Shown here piece by piece: positions 35,767 to 47,811 of a stretch of DNA of 64,000 bases. The translations under genes and the position numbers were made by a program. The stretch spans positions 144,858,204 to 144,922,203 of the forward strand of contig NC_091126.1 of the NCBI RefSeq assembly GCF_040183065.1, given 5' to 3'. The notes under the pieces are model-generated. The model made no database searches, had not been told where the DNA came from, and saw only the letters and a program-made list of their open reading frames with translations. Origin of the DNA: Periplaneta americana. Taxonomy: Eukaryota > Arthropoda > Insecta > Blattodea > Blattidae. Within the stretch, counting starts at the first letter, position 1, and each line of letters starts with the position of its first letter.

Positions 35767-36676
35767 TGTGATACAAGTATGTACATAGAGAAAATTATTT
35801 CCTCTATGGTAATTCAGCTGTTGACCAGACGGGACCAAGCGTGACCTAGTGTGTCAACACATTTTCGGTAATCGCAATCGGAGATCGCGATAAATGTTAA
35901 TCGCGGTTAGCGTCTGTAGTCTGTCGCTAGTATAGATTTTGTGTCCTCTTTTTTATCTATGTGAATCTGGTCACCCTAACCAAGGCCATGCCAAAAAAAT
36001 AAAATATAATTCTATGTTAGCAAATTAATTATCATGTTTTAAAATGATATGTGATATCTTCATTTTATTTATTTATTATGAATTTATTATTTTAGGCCTA
36101 TTCGCGAAATAGTCGGCTTAAATGTCATTCAGGGATTTTATTTCCCTTGGATAAATCCACTCGCGCTTCGTGCTAGTGAATTTATCAAAACAAAAATGAA
36201 AACCTCTTGTAGTATTACCTATGGTAAAAAAAATAGTGGTCAATATTATCACATGATACATAGGTATAGTTATCAGATTGCTACGTATTGTAAAATACTG
36301 AGTATCATGATGACAAGAATAATAGTGAATGTTACGAACTACGAAAGCAAGGATGAAGATGACGCATCGCCGGACATCCCGTCGCTTGGGAATTTGATAC
36401 GATGCAGCAGCTTCCTATGAATTATGGAAAGATTACGATGTGGTTACAGGAAAGCCTGCATTAGCACTTCGAATTCCCCTTCTCCCCCCACATTTCCAAT
36501 GATGTGGATATCATTAATAGTTTTTCTCAAATAAGTAGTTAAATGTTATGAGAATAATGAATACTCTTCGGAATTTAGGTAAAAACCTATTTTGTTCATG
36601 TAATACATGAAAATAAATTCATGTATACACTATATATGGAAATATGTTATTATCGTAATTGGTAGTCCTATAGTAC
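35767..36676. other. Non-coding spacer with a hairpin-like patch
   Basis: Around 36125-36195, GGATTTTATTTCCCTTGG and CTCGCGCTTCGTGCTAGTG resemble the loop sequences of the hairpins at 37150 and 47175. Nothing else is recognised. Confidence 0.35.
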
Positions 36677-36680
36677 CTTT

Positions 36681-36724
<44 letters not shown>

Positions 36725-36725
36725 T
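36677..36725. repeat. (CTTT)n microsatellite
   Basis: About 12 units. Confidence 0.95.
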
Positions 36726-37144
36726 ACCTTAGTTTAACCTCTCCTTTTTAGGTTCATTTATACGAACCACGCCACAGGAGCAACACGGGCCTTACTGGGC
36801 CGCGACCTGTCGGGAGAGGAATTAATCTATTGGACCACATACTGTACAGTAGTGGCAAATAAACCGGGCCGACCCTTGTAGCTGGTACAAAAGAATCCTG
36901 TGCTGTGTATTGTCTCAAACTGTGGTAATTTCAATATGGATAGTGAAACCAGAGGTATGTACTGCTAGTAATGTAAAAATACGCAGTTATCTTTGCCGAA
37001 TAGAGGTAGAAATGTAATATTGATGCCCGATGAAAATAAAAATCTCAAATTTTTTTCGTCTGTAAGTTTGAGGCACTGAAGGAAACAAAAGGCGGTAAGA
37101 ATCGAACAAATGCAATAAATTTCATTGTTACAATTAATAATAGT

Positions 37145-37270
37145 AATATACGTTACAAGAGCGGTATGTTGACGTTTTCATGTTCGAGGAAAAGATTGAA
37201 AAAGCGAAACGTAGTTGAGCTTTTTTAATTCCCGAGAACATGAAAACAAACATACCGCTCGTGTATCGTA
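37145..37270. repeat. Hairpin-forming MITE-like sequence
   Basis: ACGTTACAAGAGCGGTATGT...GTTTTCATGTTCG pairs with CGAGAACATGAAAACAAACATACCGCTCGTGTA with a few mismatches, around a loop of about 55 bp. A structurally similar hairpin is at 47175. Confidence 0.6.
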
Positions 37271-38164
37271 CATTATTTTGTGCGAAGATCGTTTATTAGA
37301 TACCTGAAAGACGAATTTCTAATTAGTTGCAATGAAATCTCCATGTTGGTTTCTGTTTAATGACGCCAACTTCGGAACACCAAAATATCTTTCTTCAACA
37401 TTGTTACTGTAAAATGTTTTCTGTGTTTACTATACTCCAGCAGGCCGTGATATACGTCTGTCTTTCCCCCCCCCCCAGTCTATAAATGCGAACTTAAAAC
37501 AAACGGTAAGGTTATATAATGATTTATTTTTCATTTTAATATTTTAACAATATTATTTTTATAACATATTGCAGTAATAACATCGGCATCTGGAATCTCG
37601 TTGATTTTTTCACGGCTTCCTTAATGTTACTTGTATCAGGAATGCAATAAGTTTCGTGGAGTAGTAGACTTTACTTAATTTTTGCAAATATTTAAAAACA
37701 ATAATTAATATTGCAATTTAGGTGAAATTGCAGTGGTAAGTTTCCAATTTATAATTATTACGATGTTAAACGTCTCTAAAAATAATATGTTAAAAGCCTA
37801 AAGCAGTAAAATGGATGTCGCGCTTAAGCGGTAAGAAGAGGGAAATTGTTATGTGTGTTACGTTGGGAATACTGAATGTGGTATTTCACACTTACCGCGT
37901 ATTGGTTCTGTGCGGAAAACAAGCAAATACGCACGATCTCGCACAAAACAATATGTATGTGTTTTGTGACTAGCAAAATTTGAGTCTGTGACTCTGAAAT
38001 CAACTACAAGGGTCGGTCCGGTTTTTTTGCCACTACTGTACATACTTTTTTGATCACACAAGGACATGGAGGGCCTCCACGGATGAGGGATCAGCTCAAT
38101 GCCAGGGCCGCCTCCGATACAACACAAACATTTAAGACATTACACAGCATTCACTCACACAAAT
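37271..38164. other. Non-coding spacer
   Basis: A C run (37469-37478) is present. Nothing else is recognised. Confidence 0.4.
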
Positions 38165-38352
38165 GAAAGGATTAAGGGAAGGATTGCCGTCCATGCCCGG
38201 ACTTTCAAAAGGTACAATCGCGGCAATTGTCTGGAAATAACTGAGGAAATCATAAAAAAAAACCTCAGTTAGGATTGCCGGCGCCTTGGGATCGAACCCC
38301 GGACCTCCAGAATGCGAGGCCAGCCCTCTACTACGCCGCTAGCCCGCTCGGT
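38165..38352 (-). mobile_element. tRNA-derived SINE
   Basis: The minus strand has CTAGCGGCGTAGTAGAGGGC (A-box side) and CCGGGGTTCGATCCCAAGGC (B box), then GGCAATCCTAACTGAGG, a TTTTTTTTATGATTTCC stretch and a downstream body. Distinct from families A, B and E. Confidence 0.65.
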
Positions 38353-38991
38353 TTCTTATAGTACCTAAAACATCTAAATTGTTGTTAGAAATTACTTTTA
38401 TTTATTATAATTTTTCTTTGTGAAAACACATCGGTATATAAAGTATATAAAATATTCCTTTTAAAATATGACGTAGCTCCAATATAAGTTTATATAAAAG
38501 CTTAATTACACACACATATATGCGCACAAACATACAATCAACTCAGAATTTAGTGAAATCGGTTACAGTGTAGTAGAGACCGGCAAATCACACAAGACTC
38601 ACGCCCGTACCCGGTTGCCGTCATGCTTGGGTTCCGGTGACGCTACAAAGCAAGTTAACTTTTAGCCTGAGCCCATTGAGCCCGGGTTTTATAGGTTCAG
38701 TCCAGGCGGGACCCAAGAAAGCCTGCCTGTTTGCTCGTATTATAAGGTAGAGTGACTTGCATTCACGGAAGCCAGTCTGCTTTGGTTAAGATGAAACAGT
38801 TGGCTATTTAGCCACTTCAAAAAATCTTTATCTTATGATCCAACACGGCAGATATTTCTTGATTAAAGAAACACGGTTTTACTATTTATTGCGCTACAGA
38901 ATTCATAAAGTAATAAGACAATATTATACATTTCATATTCCTGCAAAGTGCATCTGACTCAACAAAATAGTAACATTAAGTAACTTGTGAC
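38353..38991. other. Non-coding spacer
   Basis: A GC-richer patch at 38580-38760 is not recognised. Confidence 0.35.
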
Positions 38992-39127
38992 GAGAAGAGA
39001 AGAGAAGAGAAGAGAAGAGAAGAGAAGAGAAGAGAAGAGAAGAGAAGAGAAGAGAAGAGAAGAGAAGAGAAGAGAAGAGAAGAGAAGAGAAGAGAAGAGA
39101 AGAGAAGAGAAGAGAAGAGAAGAGAAG
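38992..39127. repeat. (GAAGA)n pentanucleotide array
   Basis: About 27 uninterrupted units. Because the unit is 5 bp, the array stays open in three minus-strand frames as FSSLL repeats. These are not genes. Confidence 0.95.
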
Positions 39128-39475
39128 GAAATATGTTGAAAAGATATTGGTAACAATTATTATGAATATCAACAACTATTATAGAAAAATATTTCATTTT
39201 AACTTTTTCCTTATCAACAATTAAAAGCCTCATGAATAACTGTAAAGTGTATAAAAGTTTTCCGTTCTTCAGAATATTGATTTGCTATTTAAATTCTGAG
39301 TAACAGATTTCATTTTATTTATGAAGCTGAAAGTTTGAATGGTTTGCATTAAATTTATATTACTACGATGAAAAGGAAAGTGCAAGTAATTTGTAATAAC
39401 TGTTGGCATTTAATGAATATTATGTTGACGAGAAATAGTTTTCTTTGTCTTTATTTATTTATTTTTATTTTTGGG

Positions 39476-39713
39476 GGTTATTTTACGACGCTGTATCAAC
39501 ATCTAGGTTATTTAGGGTCTGAATGATATGAAGGTGATAATGCCGGTGAAATGAGTCCGGGGTCCAGCACCTAAAGTTACCCAGCATTTGCTCGTATTGG
39601 GTTGAGGAAAAACCCCGGAAAAAACCTCAACCAGGTAACTTGCCCCGACCGGGAATCGAACCCGGGCCACCTGGTTTCGCAGCCAGACGCGCTGACCGTT
39701 ACTCCACAGGTGT
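39476..39713 (-). mobile_element. tRNA-derived SINE family B
   Basis: Minus strand: A box TGTGGAGTAACGGTCAGCGC, B box CGGGTTCGATTCCCGG, then GGTTGAGGTTTTTTCCGGGG, CACCGGCATTATCACC and an end in ACGCTGTATCAAC/TTTTACGACG orientation shared with the fragment at 57259. It resembles family A in the 3' quarter only, so both families probably use the same partner LINE. Confidence 0.8.
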
Positions 39714-40868
39714 GGACTCTTTGTATTTATTAACGGCACGTTTCAGAAGACAACAAATTAAGTTTTCAGTAGTTTGTCTATATCTATAGGCTTTTGTCAG
39801 GTTTGAATGACTTGGTTCATATTTATCATGCATCTGAAAGCAGCACAGTCTACCGCAGGTCGGCGGAACCCAACAGTCCTTTCGGGTCACTCTTAAGACT
39901 GTTTGGAATCACGTGCAACCACACTGCCTGCCTGCTTGTGAGGGAAGGTTGCAGGCGGGCGAACGATACGAAGCGTAAGCCCGCTCACGGACGTAGCCAG
40001 TCATGGGCAAGCCTGATCGACAGTTTGCCTGTCTCTGCAGTGTAGCCATTCCAGGCAAACTGGGAATTCCAATGAAAAAGTATTTTTCAGAAATATTTGT
40101 TTATTGTTAGTGTAAGACATAGATAATACTCTAAATTTAAATATTATAATAATTTATTTTCAGAAAGAAAATATTTTGCAAGTTTTATAGGCATTGAATC
40201 TAAGTGGTCTTCGCTAGGTAATAGGTACTTTTTGTTTCCATAAAGTTTGCAGCACTTACTCGTAGAAAGATCAGCTGTAAATGTATGTTTTTCAAGCAGC
40301 TATTGTTGAAGAAATATTTTGAGAGCCTGCACTATTAATTCCAGAGCTCCAGGATCAAGAAGCTTTTTACTCTGTACTACATTCTTTCTGCCATTTATTT
40401 TAAGTAGATTGGGCTAATAACAATTAGCAATCTTATAGTTCAAGTGAATGTTTTGAGTTAGAAATGCCACTGTTGTATTGAAACTGGAAAAATGAAGGAC
40501 ATTAAATCATCTGTAACATCAGTGACAAAATGTGTGTAACATCAGTCATATGGAAGAAACAGCGATAAAAATATTTACCAATTATATTTTTGTGAACTAA
40601 TTAGATGTCATGAGATTTGCATAGCTTTACATGGACACTATGAGAATGGATCTCTTTTTGCTTGAGGCAGAGACCTGTGTTTTTTACGTTTTGTTAATAA
40701 GGTGTGAAGATAGTTCACAAATCTTGCAACATCCGTGACGGAATCTTTTCTTTATTTTTTGCAGTAATAATAAATTTTATTCAAACAACCTTTTTTCTGT
40801 AAAATGATACTGATTTTCTAAATTGATTCTAATAATAAAAGCTGACAAATGTCATTCCATTTTCAATA
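39714..40868. other. Non-coding, with a GC-richer island at 39840-40060
   Basis: The island contains GCAGGTCGGCGGAACCC and GCAGGCGGGCGAACGATACG. No coding family or tRNA-like structure is recognised. Confidence 0.4.
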
Positions 40869-41629
40869 TACAGGGTGATTCACGAAGATTTACCATTACT
40901 TGCGGAGCTTATTTCCGAAGACATTCTGAGCAAAGAGTGTCATATAAACATTTTTGTTCTCATCTCAATATTTTCAGAGTTACACTAATTTGAAACTGCT
41001 TGTAAAATTCCATTATTCTTGAATTTTATAGGTAAAAGAATATTACAGATAAAGAGTGAACTATTCAGGAGTATCATTTCTTTAATTAGCTAGTATTCTG
41101 AAGCTAAAAATATGTTGTGAATTCCATAGTTGCTTCGTACAATTTTTTTTCCCGATTTATAACCACAAAATTATATTTTCTTACGCATTTATCACAACAG
41201 TTGTTACAAATCACGCCGTTCTTGTAAATTCTTCAAAATTGTACTTTAAGACGCATAATTAAACTGTAAAAAATCAAGTTCCTTAAGTCGTATGATTTGT
41301 AACAATTTTTTTATCAGTGCATAAGAATAATGTAATTTTTAGTTAAAAATTGAAAAACAAAATCTGTACAAAGCAATTAACAACACATTTTTAGCTTCAG
41401 AACACTAGCCAATTAAAGAAATGATACTTCTGAATAGTTCATTCTCTATTTGTAATATTTTTTTACCCTTAAAACTAAAGAAGAAAGGTATTTTACTAAC
41501 AACTTCAAATTAGTGTAACTCTGAAAATATTAAGATTAGGACACATGTTTATTTGACATTTTTTGCTCAGAATGTCTTCGGTAATGAACTCTGTAAGTGA
41601 CGGTAAATCCTCGTGAATCAGTCTCTATA
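40869..41629. mobile_element. Large foldback element, about 760 bp
   Basis: The left half (ACAGGGTGATTCACGAAGATT...) is the approximate reverse complement of the right half (...GGTAAATCCTCGTGAATCAGT). Matching landmarks on both arms include AGACATTCTGAGCAAA/TTTGCTCAGAATGTCTTC, GAGTTACACTAATTTGAA, AAATGATAC and TAGCTTCAGAA. Each arm is about 350 bp and they are roughly 80-85% alike. It does not code. Confidence 0.8.
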
Positions 41630-41884
41630 GAGTTTGAAAATAGTGAAAATGTAACATCCGTGACAACTAGAATGGCTGATTGACAATTCGGCTATAATGA
41701 AATTAAATTATTGATCCCGTGCAACTACCTCTGTTTCGAACACGGAGGGTAAATAGGAAGGGGTGTATTGAGATGAAGAACAACAGGTGTCTCTGGTGTA
41801 CTTGTCAGTTTAGTTAAAACACTAATGGAAAATTAATTAAATATACTCTTTTTTATAGGCGGTACTTATTTCTTTCTTTATATA

Positions 41885-42065
41885 AATGTAATGTAAATTC
41901 AACCTCGTTACAGGCAAAATCGGCCCAGAAGTTGGTGGCAGGTCTAGGCTTCCAACTTCACAGACAATCCGCCCTATGTGCTGGCCTCCTTTACCTCAAG
42001 GAACGCCCTGGTATTCATGTCTGTTAGAGGCTGAATAAACAGCATGGCCGGAAAAATTAAACCAT
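41885..42065 (+). mobile_element. Possible SINE/repeat fragment
   Basis: ACCTCGTTACAGGCAAAATC, then CAGAAGTTGGTGGCAGGTCT and TTTACCTCAAGGAACGCCCT, resembles an interspersed insect repeat I have seen before. There is no clear A or B box. A splice-acceptor-like reading with a short open frame also exists, so this is uncertain. Confidence 0.3.
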
Positions 42066-42414
42066 TGAGGAAAATTCATCCATCGGGACTTCTAAAGTTA
42101 ATTGTTACAAAAGCTTTCGCGTGTTTATTATCAGTACAATTTTGAATATGCAACTTCATTCTACTCCACTATACATTTCTGTATTACATTTCACATTATT
42201 TTATTTTAATTGATAATTTATTGATGTAATTTAAAAACTTGATTTGCCCTTTTGAACCTATTTTGTATTGGAATAAAGCCTGTTTAAGTATCTAAAGCAG
42301 GATTTTTAGAAACTAAAAATTCGAAGTTTGGGATAATGCAAGCGAACAGATAACGCTAATAGTAAGATTAGTGGGAGTGATGGTAAGATTTGTGTGACAG
42401 TTGGGAATTACTAT

Positions 42415-43050
42415 TTAAGGTAAGCGTTCACTACATCGTATCGCACTCCTCGTACGAATCGCACGCAACGAATATTTTAAGTGCAGTGCGTTCACTGTAA
42501 CGGCTCCATCTCATCGCCTCATCGGATTCCCCTGTCAGCTGTTTGAAACATAACGTCTTACGATATTGACATTGCTGAAAGCAGAGGAGTTGAGGTAAGG
42601 TCTATTAATTATGACTGTTAGCGAATAAGAATTTGTAATTGCTTCATGCTTCTTAATTGAAGGAGAAGAAACGAAAGAAATATTGGTTACATAATATATA
42701 TGTAAGAAATGAATTGATTACTGTAATGGGAACGCCTCAAATTATATAATTCTTCGCAATTTTCTACAAGCGAAATAAGTTTTCCGTCTGTCATTTTGGC
42801 GCGATACTGAACATGGCACAACATAATAGTAATAGTTGAGCAATTAAAATTGACTTATTAAAGGAGGCCATGATCGCACGCATCGGAAAAGTTGCTCATC
42901 CGAGAAACGTGGACGGATTTGCCGAGAGGCGATGCATGCGATACGATGTAGTGAACGCGGTTACATAAGAATTACAGCAAAGATTGTCTTTTTCCGATCC
43001 GTGCGATTCGTCCGATGAGTGCGATACGATGTAGTGAACGCTTACCTTTA
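42415..43050. mobile_element. MITE with AGGTAAGCGTTCACTACATC ends
   Basis: TIRs of about 32 bp (AGGTAAGCGTTCACTACATC... and GATGTAGTGAACGCTTACCT) bound about 630 bp and are flanked by TTA on both sides. The phrase GCGATACGATGTAGTGAACGC occurs twice near the right end (about 42938 and 43020), suggesting a partial duplication of the terminus. It is compatible with PIF/Harbinger-type 3-bp insertion. Confidence 0.75.
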
Positions 43051-43371
43051 CAAAGAAAATAAGCTGATCCCTATATTTCATATTCCAAAAAGATGATTCA
43101 CCGTCTGCTGTATTTAGAATGAAAGAAAACAGGGCAGCTCTTTGACAATGTTTTAGCAAATCTGGTTATAAGCTTAAACTTTCGTTAGTTACGCTCTTCA
43201 TTAGAGCCCGGAATTTTATGTAATATTTATCCTGAAAATATGTACATAAATGTATAATTAAAAACCTCAAAATATGTATTAATTATGTCTATATAATATC
43301 AAAATTTTGGAGACAATTAAAATTTATTGTTACTTAATTAAAAAACTAATTTTACTTTAAATTAAGGTACA

Positions 43372-43599
43372 TTAGAAGATTAATTTCATAGAAATTACAA
43401 AATTATAAGAGTATGTGCCACGATATAGTGTTTGGTGGGTTCTAAAGTTGAGGCATGAAGCATAATGTAGGGGCCCTACCACAAGATATTTCCTCACACT
43501 TAGAGAAGTTAAGTTGTTTCTGCGAAAACGTATGTTTCTATACACAGAAAACGATCTCTCGACATCGCATGTGGTTACTGGTGCATATTTAAACAAATA
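43372..43599 (-). pseudogene. hAT transposase dimerisation-domain fragment
   Basis: The minus reading LFKYAPVTTCDVERSFSVYR, then NIRFRRNNLTSLSVRKYLVV, is the C-terminal dimerisation region of a hAT transposase. Its upstream side is interrupted by the foldback at 43600-44285. Minus-strand sequence at 44438-44638 beyond the foldback could be an older part of the same gene but is not recognisable. Confidence 0.8.
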
Positions 43600-44285
43600 C
43601 AGGGTTGTTTCCGATCTCTGATAACGAATTTGAATGACGTCATGTGCGTCAGGAATCATACCGACAGCTGAATTGTGGCGAGAGGTGTCAGACCACTAGT
43701 CAGTGATTTCATAATCAGAGTGCACGGTGTATCACAGTAGCAATGCCCAAGAAAATCGAGCCCTTTTAGGAGGAGTACACAACAACTCTTTCCGATGCCA
43801 AGTAGGCCTACAGTTACGTGAAAATCATAGAGCCTGCAAAACACGTGGTTTCCAAGAAAGGCATCTTGTGTGTACCTAATAAGACTGGCAAAGCTCGGAT
43901 GGGATTAATTCCAGAGTGGAAAAAGCAATTAAATCCACCCCCGTCACAAGTCGCCGCACCCCACGAGATGATACAAATTAATTCCATTCGAGCTTTACCA
44001 ATCTTATTAAGTACACAGAAGATGTCTTTCTTGCAAATAACGAAAACTCGTTTATTGCAGGTTTGTTTTATTTTCACTTAACTGTACTTGGTATCGGAAA
44101 GGGTTGTTATGTACTCCCAAAAAGGCTCGATTTTCTTGGAAATTTCTGCTTTGAGTCGCCGTGCACACTGACTATGAGATCACTCACTGCTGGTCTGTCA
44201 CCTCGCGCCACAGTTCAGCTGTCGTGTGACTCCTGACACACATGATGTCATTCAAATTCGTTATCAGAGATCGAAAAAAAACCTT
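43600..44285. mobile_element. Foldback element, 686 bp, TA-flanked
   Basis: The two halves are inverted copies (CCGATCTCTGATAACGAATT ... and complement near 44254-44273) around a centre near 43955. Ends CAGGGTTG and AACCTT are bordered by TA (43598-43599 and 44286-44287). The arms carry matching open frames on both strands (KARMGLIPEWKK / KARMELICIIS), which is simply the palindrome read twice. It interrupts the hAT fragment on its left. Confidence 0.8.
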
Positions 44286-44908
44286 TAGATATGGCTGATA
44301 AGTGTCTTCTGGAGATTTCCTCGTCGCTCCGCTGAGGATCTGACTAACATTAAATGAACTGGCGTAACCCCAATTTCTTTTTAGTGCGTCAAGATGAGGC
44401 CCATCAATTCCATGAGAGAAAGTCCGACAGTTTCCAACTATTCTATGTTTATGGAAATCCAGCCGAATTTGAAGTCTATATACGCCACTTCACAATTAAT
44501 TTTAGAATTCTGTAACACACGTTGTGAAGCAGTCAAGTGAATATTAGAATAGAAGGTAAAGCCACTGTCAAGTATAACAAAACATCCAGAATATGCAGGA
44601 AATGTCCTTTTCTGCATTTTGTAAACACCAGCTAACAAAGGACAAAGACTAAAGTTGAGCTGCCTTTAGAAGGTGGAGTGACACGAGGTCATTATTTAGC
44701 GAGACCTTTCAATCACGTGGGGTTTTCCAGATTAGAATAAAGTGCACCGAGGTTTTTCAAGAGGTGAGAACAAAGTGCAAGAAGGCATGATTGGCAGATA
44801 AATTAATACCTGGTTATACCTGAGTCTCTATCCTGTGCTGAATGCTGAAAATATATCTATCCCATTATGTACTAACTAAAATTGCATAAATATTTTTATG
44901 CTCGAGTC

Positions 44909-46681
44909 CAGTAGCGGCCCGCGGTTATAAAGGTTGGCAGTTCTGCATGAAAAATAGTGTATTTAGCAAACGCATGCTGTTTATTGCATTTAAATCGGAT
45001 AACGCGTGTAATTACAGTCCCTTCTCGAAGTTGTACTCCAACAATCCGTGCGCCCTCCCCACCCCGTGCGCTTCACCTCTCCCACCTGGCACAACTAGTC
45101 ACCTAGTGGAGATATGCCCCTCATGTTGATACCTGAATGAACAACCATCAGGAACTTTTTTATCGTTCGAACGCTTTTAACTCCTACCGAATTTCTTTAC
45201 GTCAACTTTTCTAGCCTACACCCGTACCGGCAGACGGAATTATAAAACAGAGAGCTGGGAGTTCCTACAGATTTGCAATAAAGTATCGTAACTTGACCAG
45301 TTTGTGAACATGTTTGTTGCATTATTAAATTTAATTCCTTGGCAAGAAATATGTTGTGGAACACAATATAAATTCTCCGTGTTTCCCACTCATTACGTTA
45401 GCCCCGCCATTAACCAGCACAATTAATTCATGTGGTTCAATTATGACTGAATTTCCGTTAAGCCTAAATTCCATTAAGATAGTTTGCACCAAACTTTCAG
45501 CGTCATGTCTTGGTGGCAGTGAAGAGAAATTTCCAATAATTTTATTGCTATCCAGCAATTAATTTTGAATTGTTTTCGTAGTTCCTTTCAATTGTGACGA
45601 GCCCTATAAATGATCTTTGGAAGTTTAATCTAAATGTGGAGTAAAATCAGTCAAACCCCGAAATATACCGCTGTTTGTTGAATCTCCTGATTCAGCAAGT
45701 CCTCGAATCGCTAATTCAAATGCGGCACAGAATTTCACACAGTTAATTTATTTTAGATAGACCATATCTCTTTTTAGAAACATTTCCTTCTTGTTTCTGA
45801 ATGTTAATCCAATACGCAGAATCAAGCTGTGTTAGAATATTTTAATATCGTTAACAGTGACAAATCTGTTTGACTTGAAATGAGTTTTCGAATTTTCATG
45901 CTCTTGTAGTTTTTTAAGTCAAATTAACTAAATCCTTCACTCCGGTCTTTGTCCATGTATTTTCTCCTCTAAACAGAATACACGGGTGGGGGAGAAAGCG
46001 TTTTCATGATCGCAGCAAAAAACCAATCGTTTCCATTACACATTTCGGTATTAAAATGACTAGTAGGCTACATGATTTCTTGGACTTTTTCCAGAAATTT
46101 CCAAATTTAAATTTGGTGTAGGATGTCCTAATTTCTTAAGTTAACGTGCAATTTCTCTTTTAATTTCGAAAAGGCTTGGTCGATTAGATTTTCATTTCAC
46201 TCATTTTTAATATAAAATATTTTCTTAGACACACTGACTAATCATCACACCACCCACAGTACTATAATACACTGGAACTGTAATGATATACAGTAGTCTA
46301 GAAGCCTGTGTTCCAACGCAGGTCATAAAGAGATGAGGGTGTTGACGGTTCTTTTGTGTACTCGAACAGATCTGCTTCGGTTGCAGCTCTAATGCAGTCT
46401 TATGGGACAGTGAAGAAAACCAGTTTTCTGCTGCCGACTACCCTACGTTGAGCTTCAGGAATTGCCGAGCACAGATCCGAAAAGTACACTACAGATAAAA
46501 TTCTCCAGCAGTTCAAGGCTCCTACAGACAGTAAAATCTCGAATCGAAGGAGAATAAATTGGAAAAATAAATGAAACAATGAACTAGATTACATAAAAGC
46601 ACATTTTCCATTTTTAATTTTACAGGTCCATTTAAATGGCGGTTCTGCAGCTCTGCAGTTCTTATTGTAGAGCCGCCACTG
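44909..46681 (-). mobile_element. hAT transposon copy C (DUF4371 type)
   Basis: The ends are CAGTAGCGGCCCGCGG (44909) and AGAGCCGCCACTG (46681). The sequences ATGCTCGA before and TAGCTCGA after are a decayed 8-bp duplication, if a 3-bp shift at the left edge is allowed. The right end and its subterminal CTGCAGCTCTGCAGTTCTTA resemble the end of copy A at 1600-1640. It contains a decayed transposase. Confidence 0.7.
45331..46040 (-). pseudogene. hAT transposase relic in copy C
   Basis: Minus reading: zinc-finger remnant PHPCILFRGENTWTKTGVKD (about 45980), LQEHENSKTHFKSNRF, then KKRYGLSKIN and a DUF4371 region, and at 45558-45331 GGANVMSGKHGEF, the ..DGA..MSG.. block near the second catalytic residue. 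Frames shift several times. Same family as copies A and B; together the three cover zinc finger to mid-catalytic domain. Confidence 0.7.
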
Positions 46682-47471
46682 TAGCTCGACCATGCCGAAA
46701 TGTACTAATTATACACCTGATAGCAGCCATTTAATGGACCTCATTAAAGTACACCTATTCATTAAAGTTCAGGTGTTCCACCAATCAGAAAATACCATTG
46801 TAGCAATATGAAAGCGCAAGTATCGATTATTCTCGGATATGCAATCGAAAGACAACTAGTTCTGTCGCTATAATAATTAGAGTTAATTGTAAATAATATT
46901 CAAATAAATTCAATTTGTCATCTCGTTTTTCAATGTCTAATTCAATCTCAAGGTTATATCAAGATTAATGTTTATTTTACTCTCTAGATTATATTAAGGT
47001 CAATGTCGACATTTGTTTCTCGGAAAAAAAATACTTTCTCGTCTGCGCACATCTCACAATTTACGAGGTATTGCACAAGGTCAGTTCCGCTCCTCAGTCA
47101 GATAAAAATAACATGAATACTTATGAATAATTTCAAGTTAGAAATATGGTCGAGCATAAAAAGTCGTATGAAACTTGACTATAATGGTAATTAAGACGCT
47201 CATATGAAAATTATGAAGCTCGCTTGCGCTCGTTTCATAAACATACTCGCGTCTTAATTACTACCATTATAGGCTCGTTACATAATGTACTATTATAATT
47301 TCGTTTTGGTTTGTGCTGAAATCATGGTATGCCTATTCTTCCTTACAAAGCGTTTAATAAAATGAAATTTTGAATAGATATTAATTTTATGGGCAAGAGA
47401 TACTTGGGCAGACGGTTAGAACTTTGACAAGAGACTGTAACGGGCCACTAGACACAATATATGGAAGGATG
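46682..47471. other. Spacer with a hairpin at 47175-47275
   Basis: TATAATGGTAATTAAGACGC pairs with GCGTCTTAATTACTACCATTATA around ATGAAGCTCGCTTGCGCTCGTTTCAT, which can itself pair. It is a short palindromic MITE-like unit. The rest is unremarkable. Confidence 0.5.
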
Positions 47472-47699
47472 TTAAATGTTACGTTTCATTTAACGACGCT
47501 CGCAACTGCAAAGGTTATATCAGCGTCGCCGGATGTGCCGGAATTTTGTTCCTCAGGAGTTTTTTTACATGCCAGTAAATCTACTGACATGAGCCTGTCG
47601 CATTTAAGCACACTTAATACCATCGACCTGGCCCGGGATCGAACCCGCAACCTTGGGCATAGAAGGTCAGCGCTGTACCAACTCGCCAACCAGGTCGAC
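47472..47699 (-). mobile_element. tRNA-derived SINE with 13-bp target duplication
   Basis: Minus strand: A box TTGGCGAGTTGGTACAGCGC, B box GCGGGTTCGATCCCGGGC, a body with AGTAGATTTACTGGCATG, and a 3' end near GAGCGTCGTTAAATGAAA. The flanks ATATGGAAGGATG at 47459-47471 and 47700-47712 match exactly. The end GCGTCGTTAAAT is the one used by families A and B. Confidence 0.85.
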
Positions 47700-47811
47700 A
47701 TATGGAAGGATGATGATGTAAATATGTGTAATTATGTTAAAAATATGTAGTATTAAAATTAAATTTAATGGTCTTAGTAACCTAATTTGCCAACTCAAAA
47801 GAGTTTTCAGA

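Noticed and set aside
38933-39233. Three overlapping minus-strand FSSLL-repeat proteins
   Set aside because: They come from a 5-bp microsatellite that stays open in several frames.
43814-44081. Two 87-codon frames on opposite strands
   Set aside because: Mirror images produced by the foldback element at 43600-44285.
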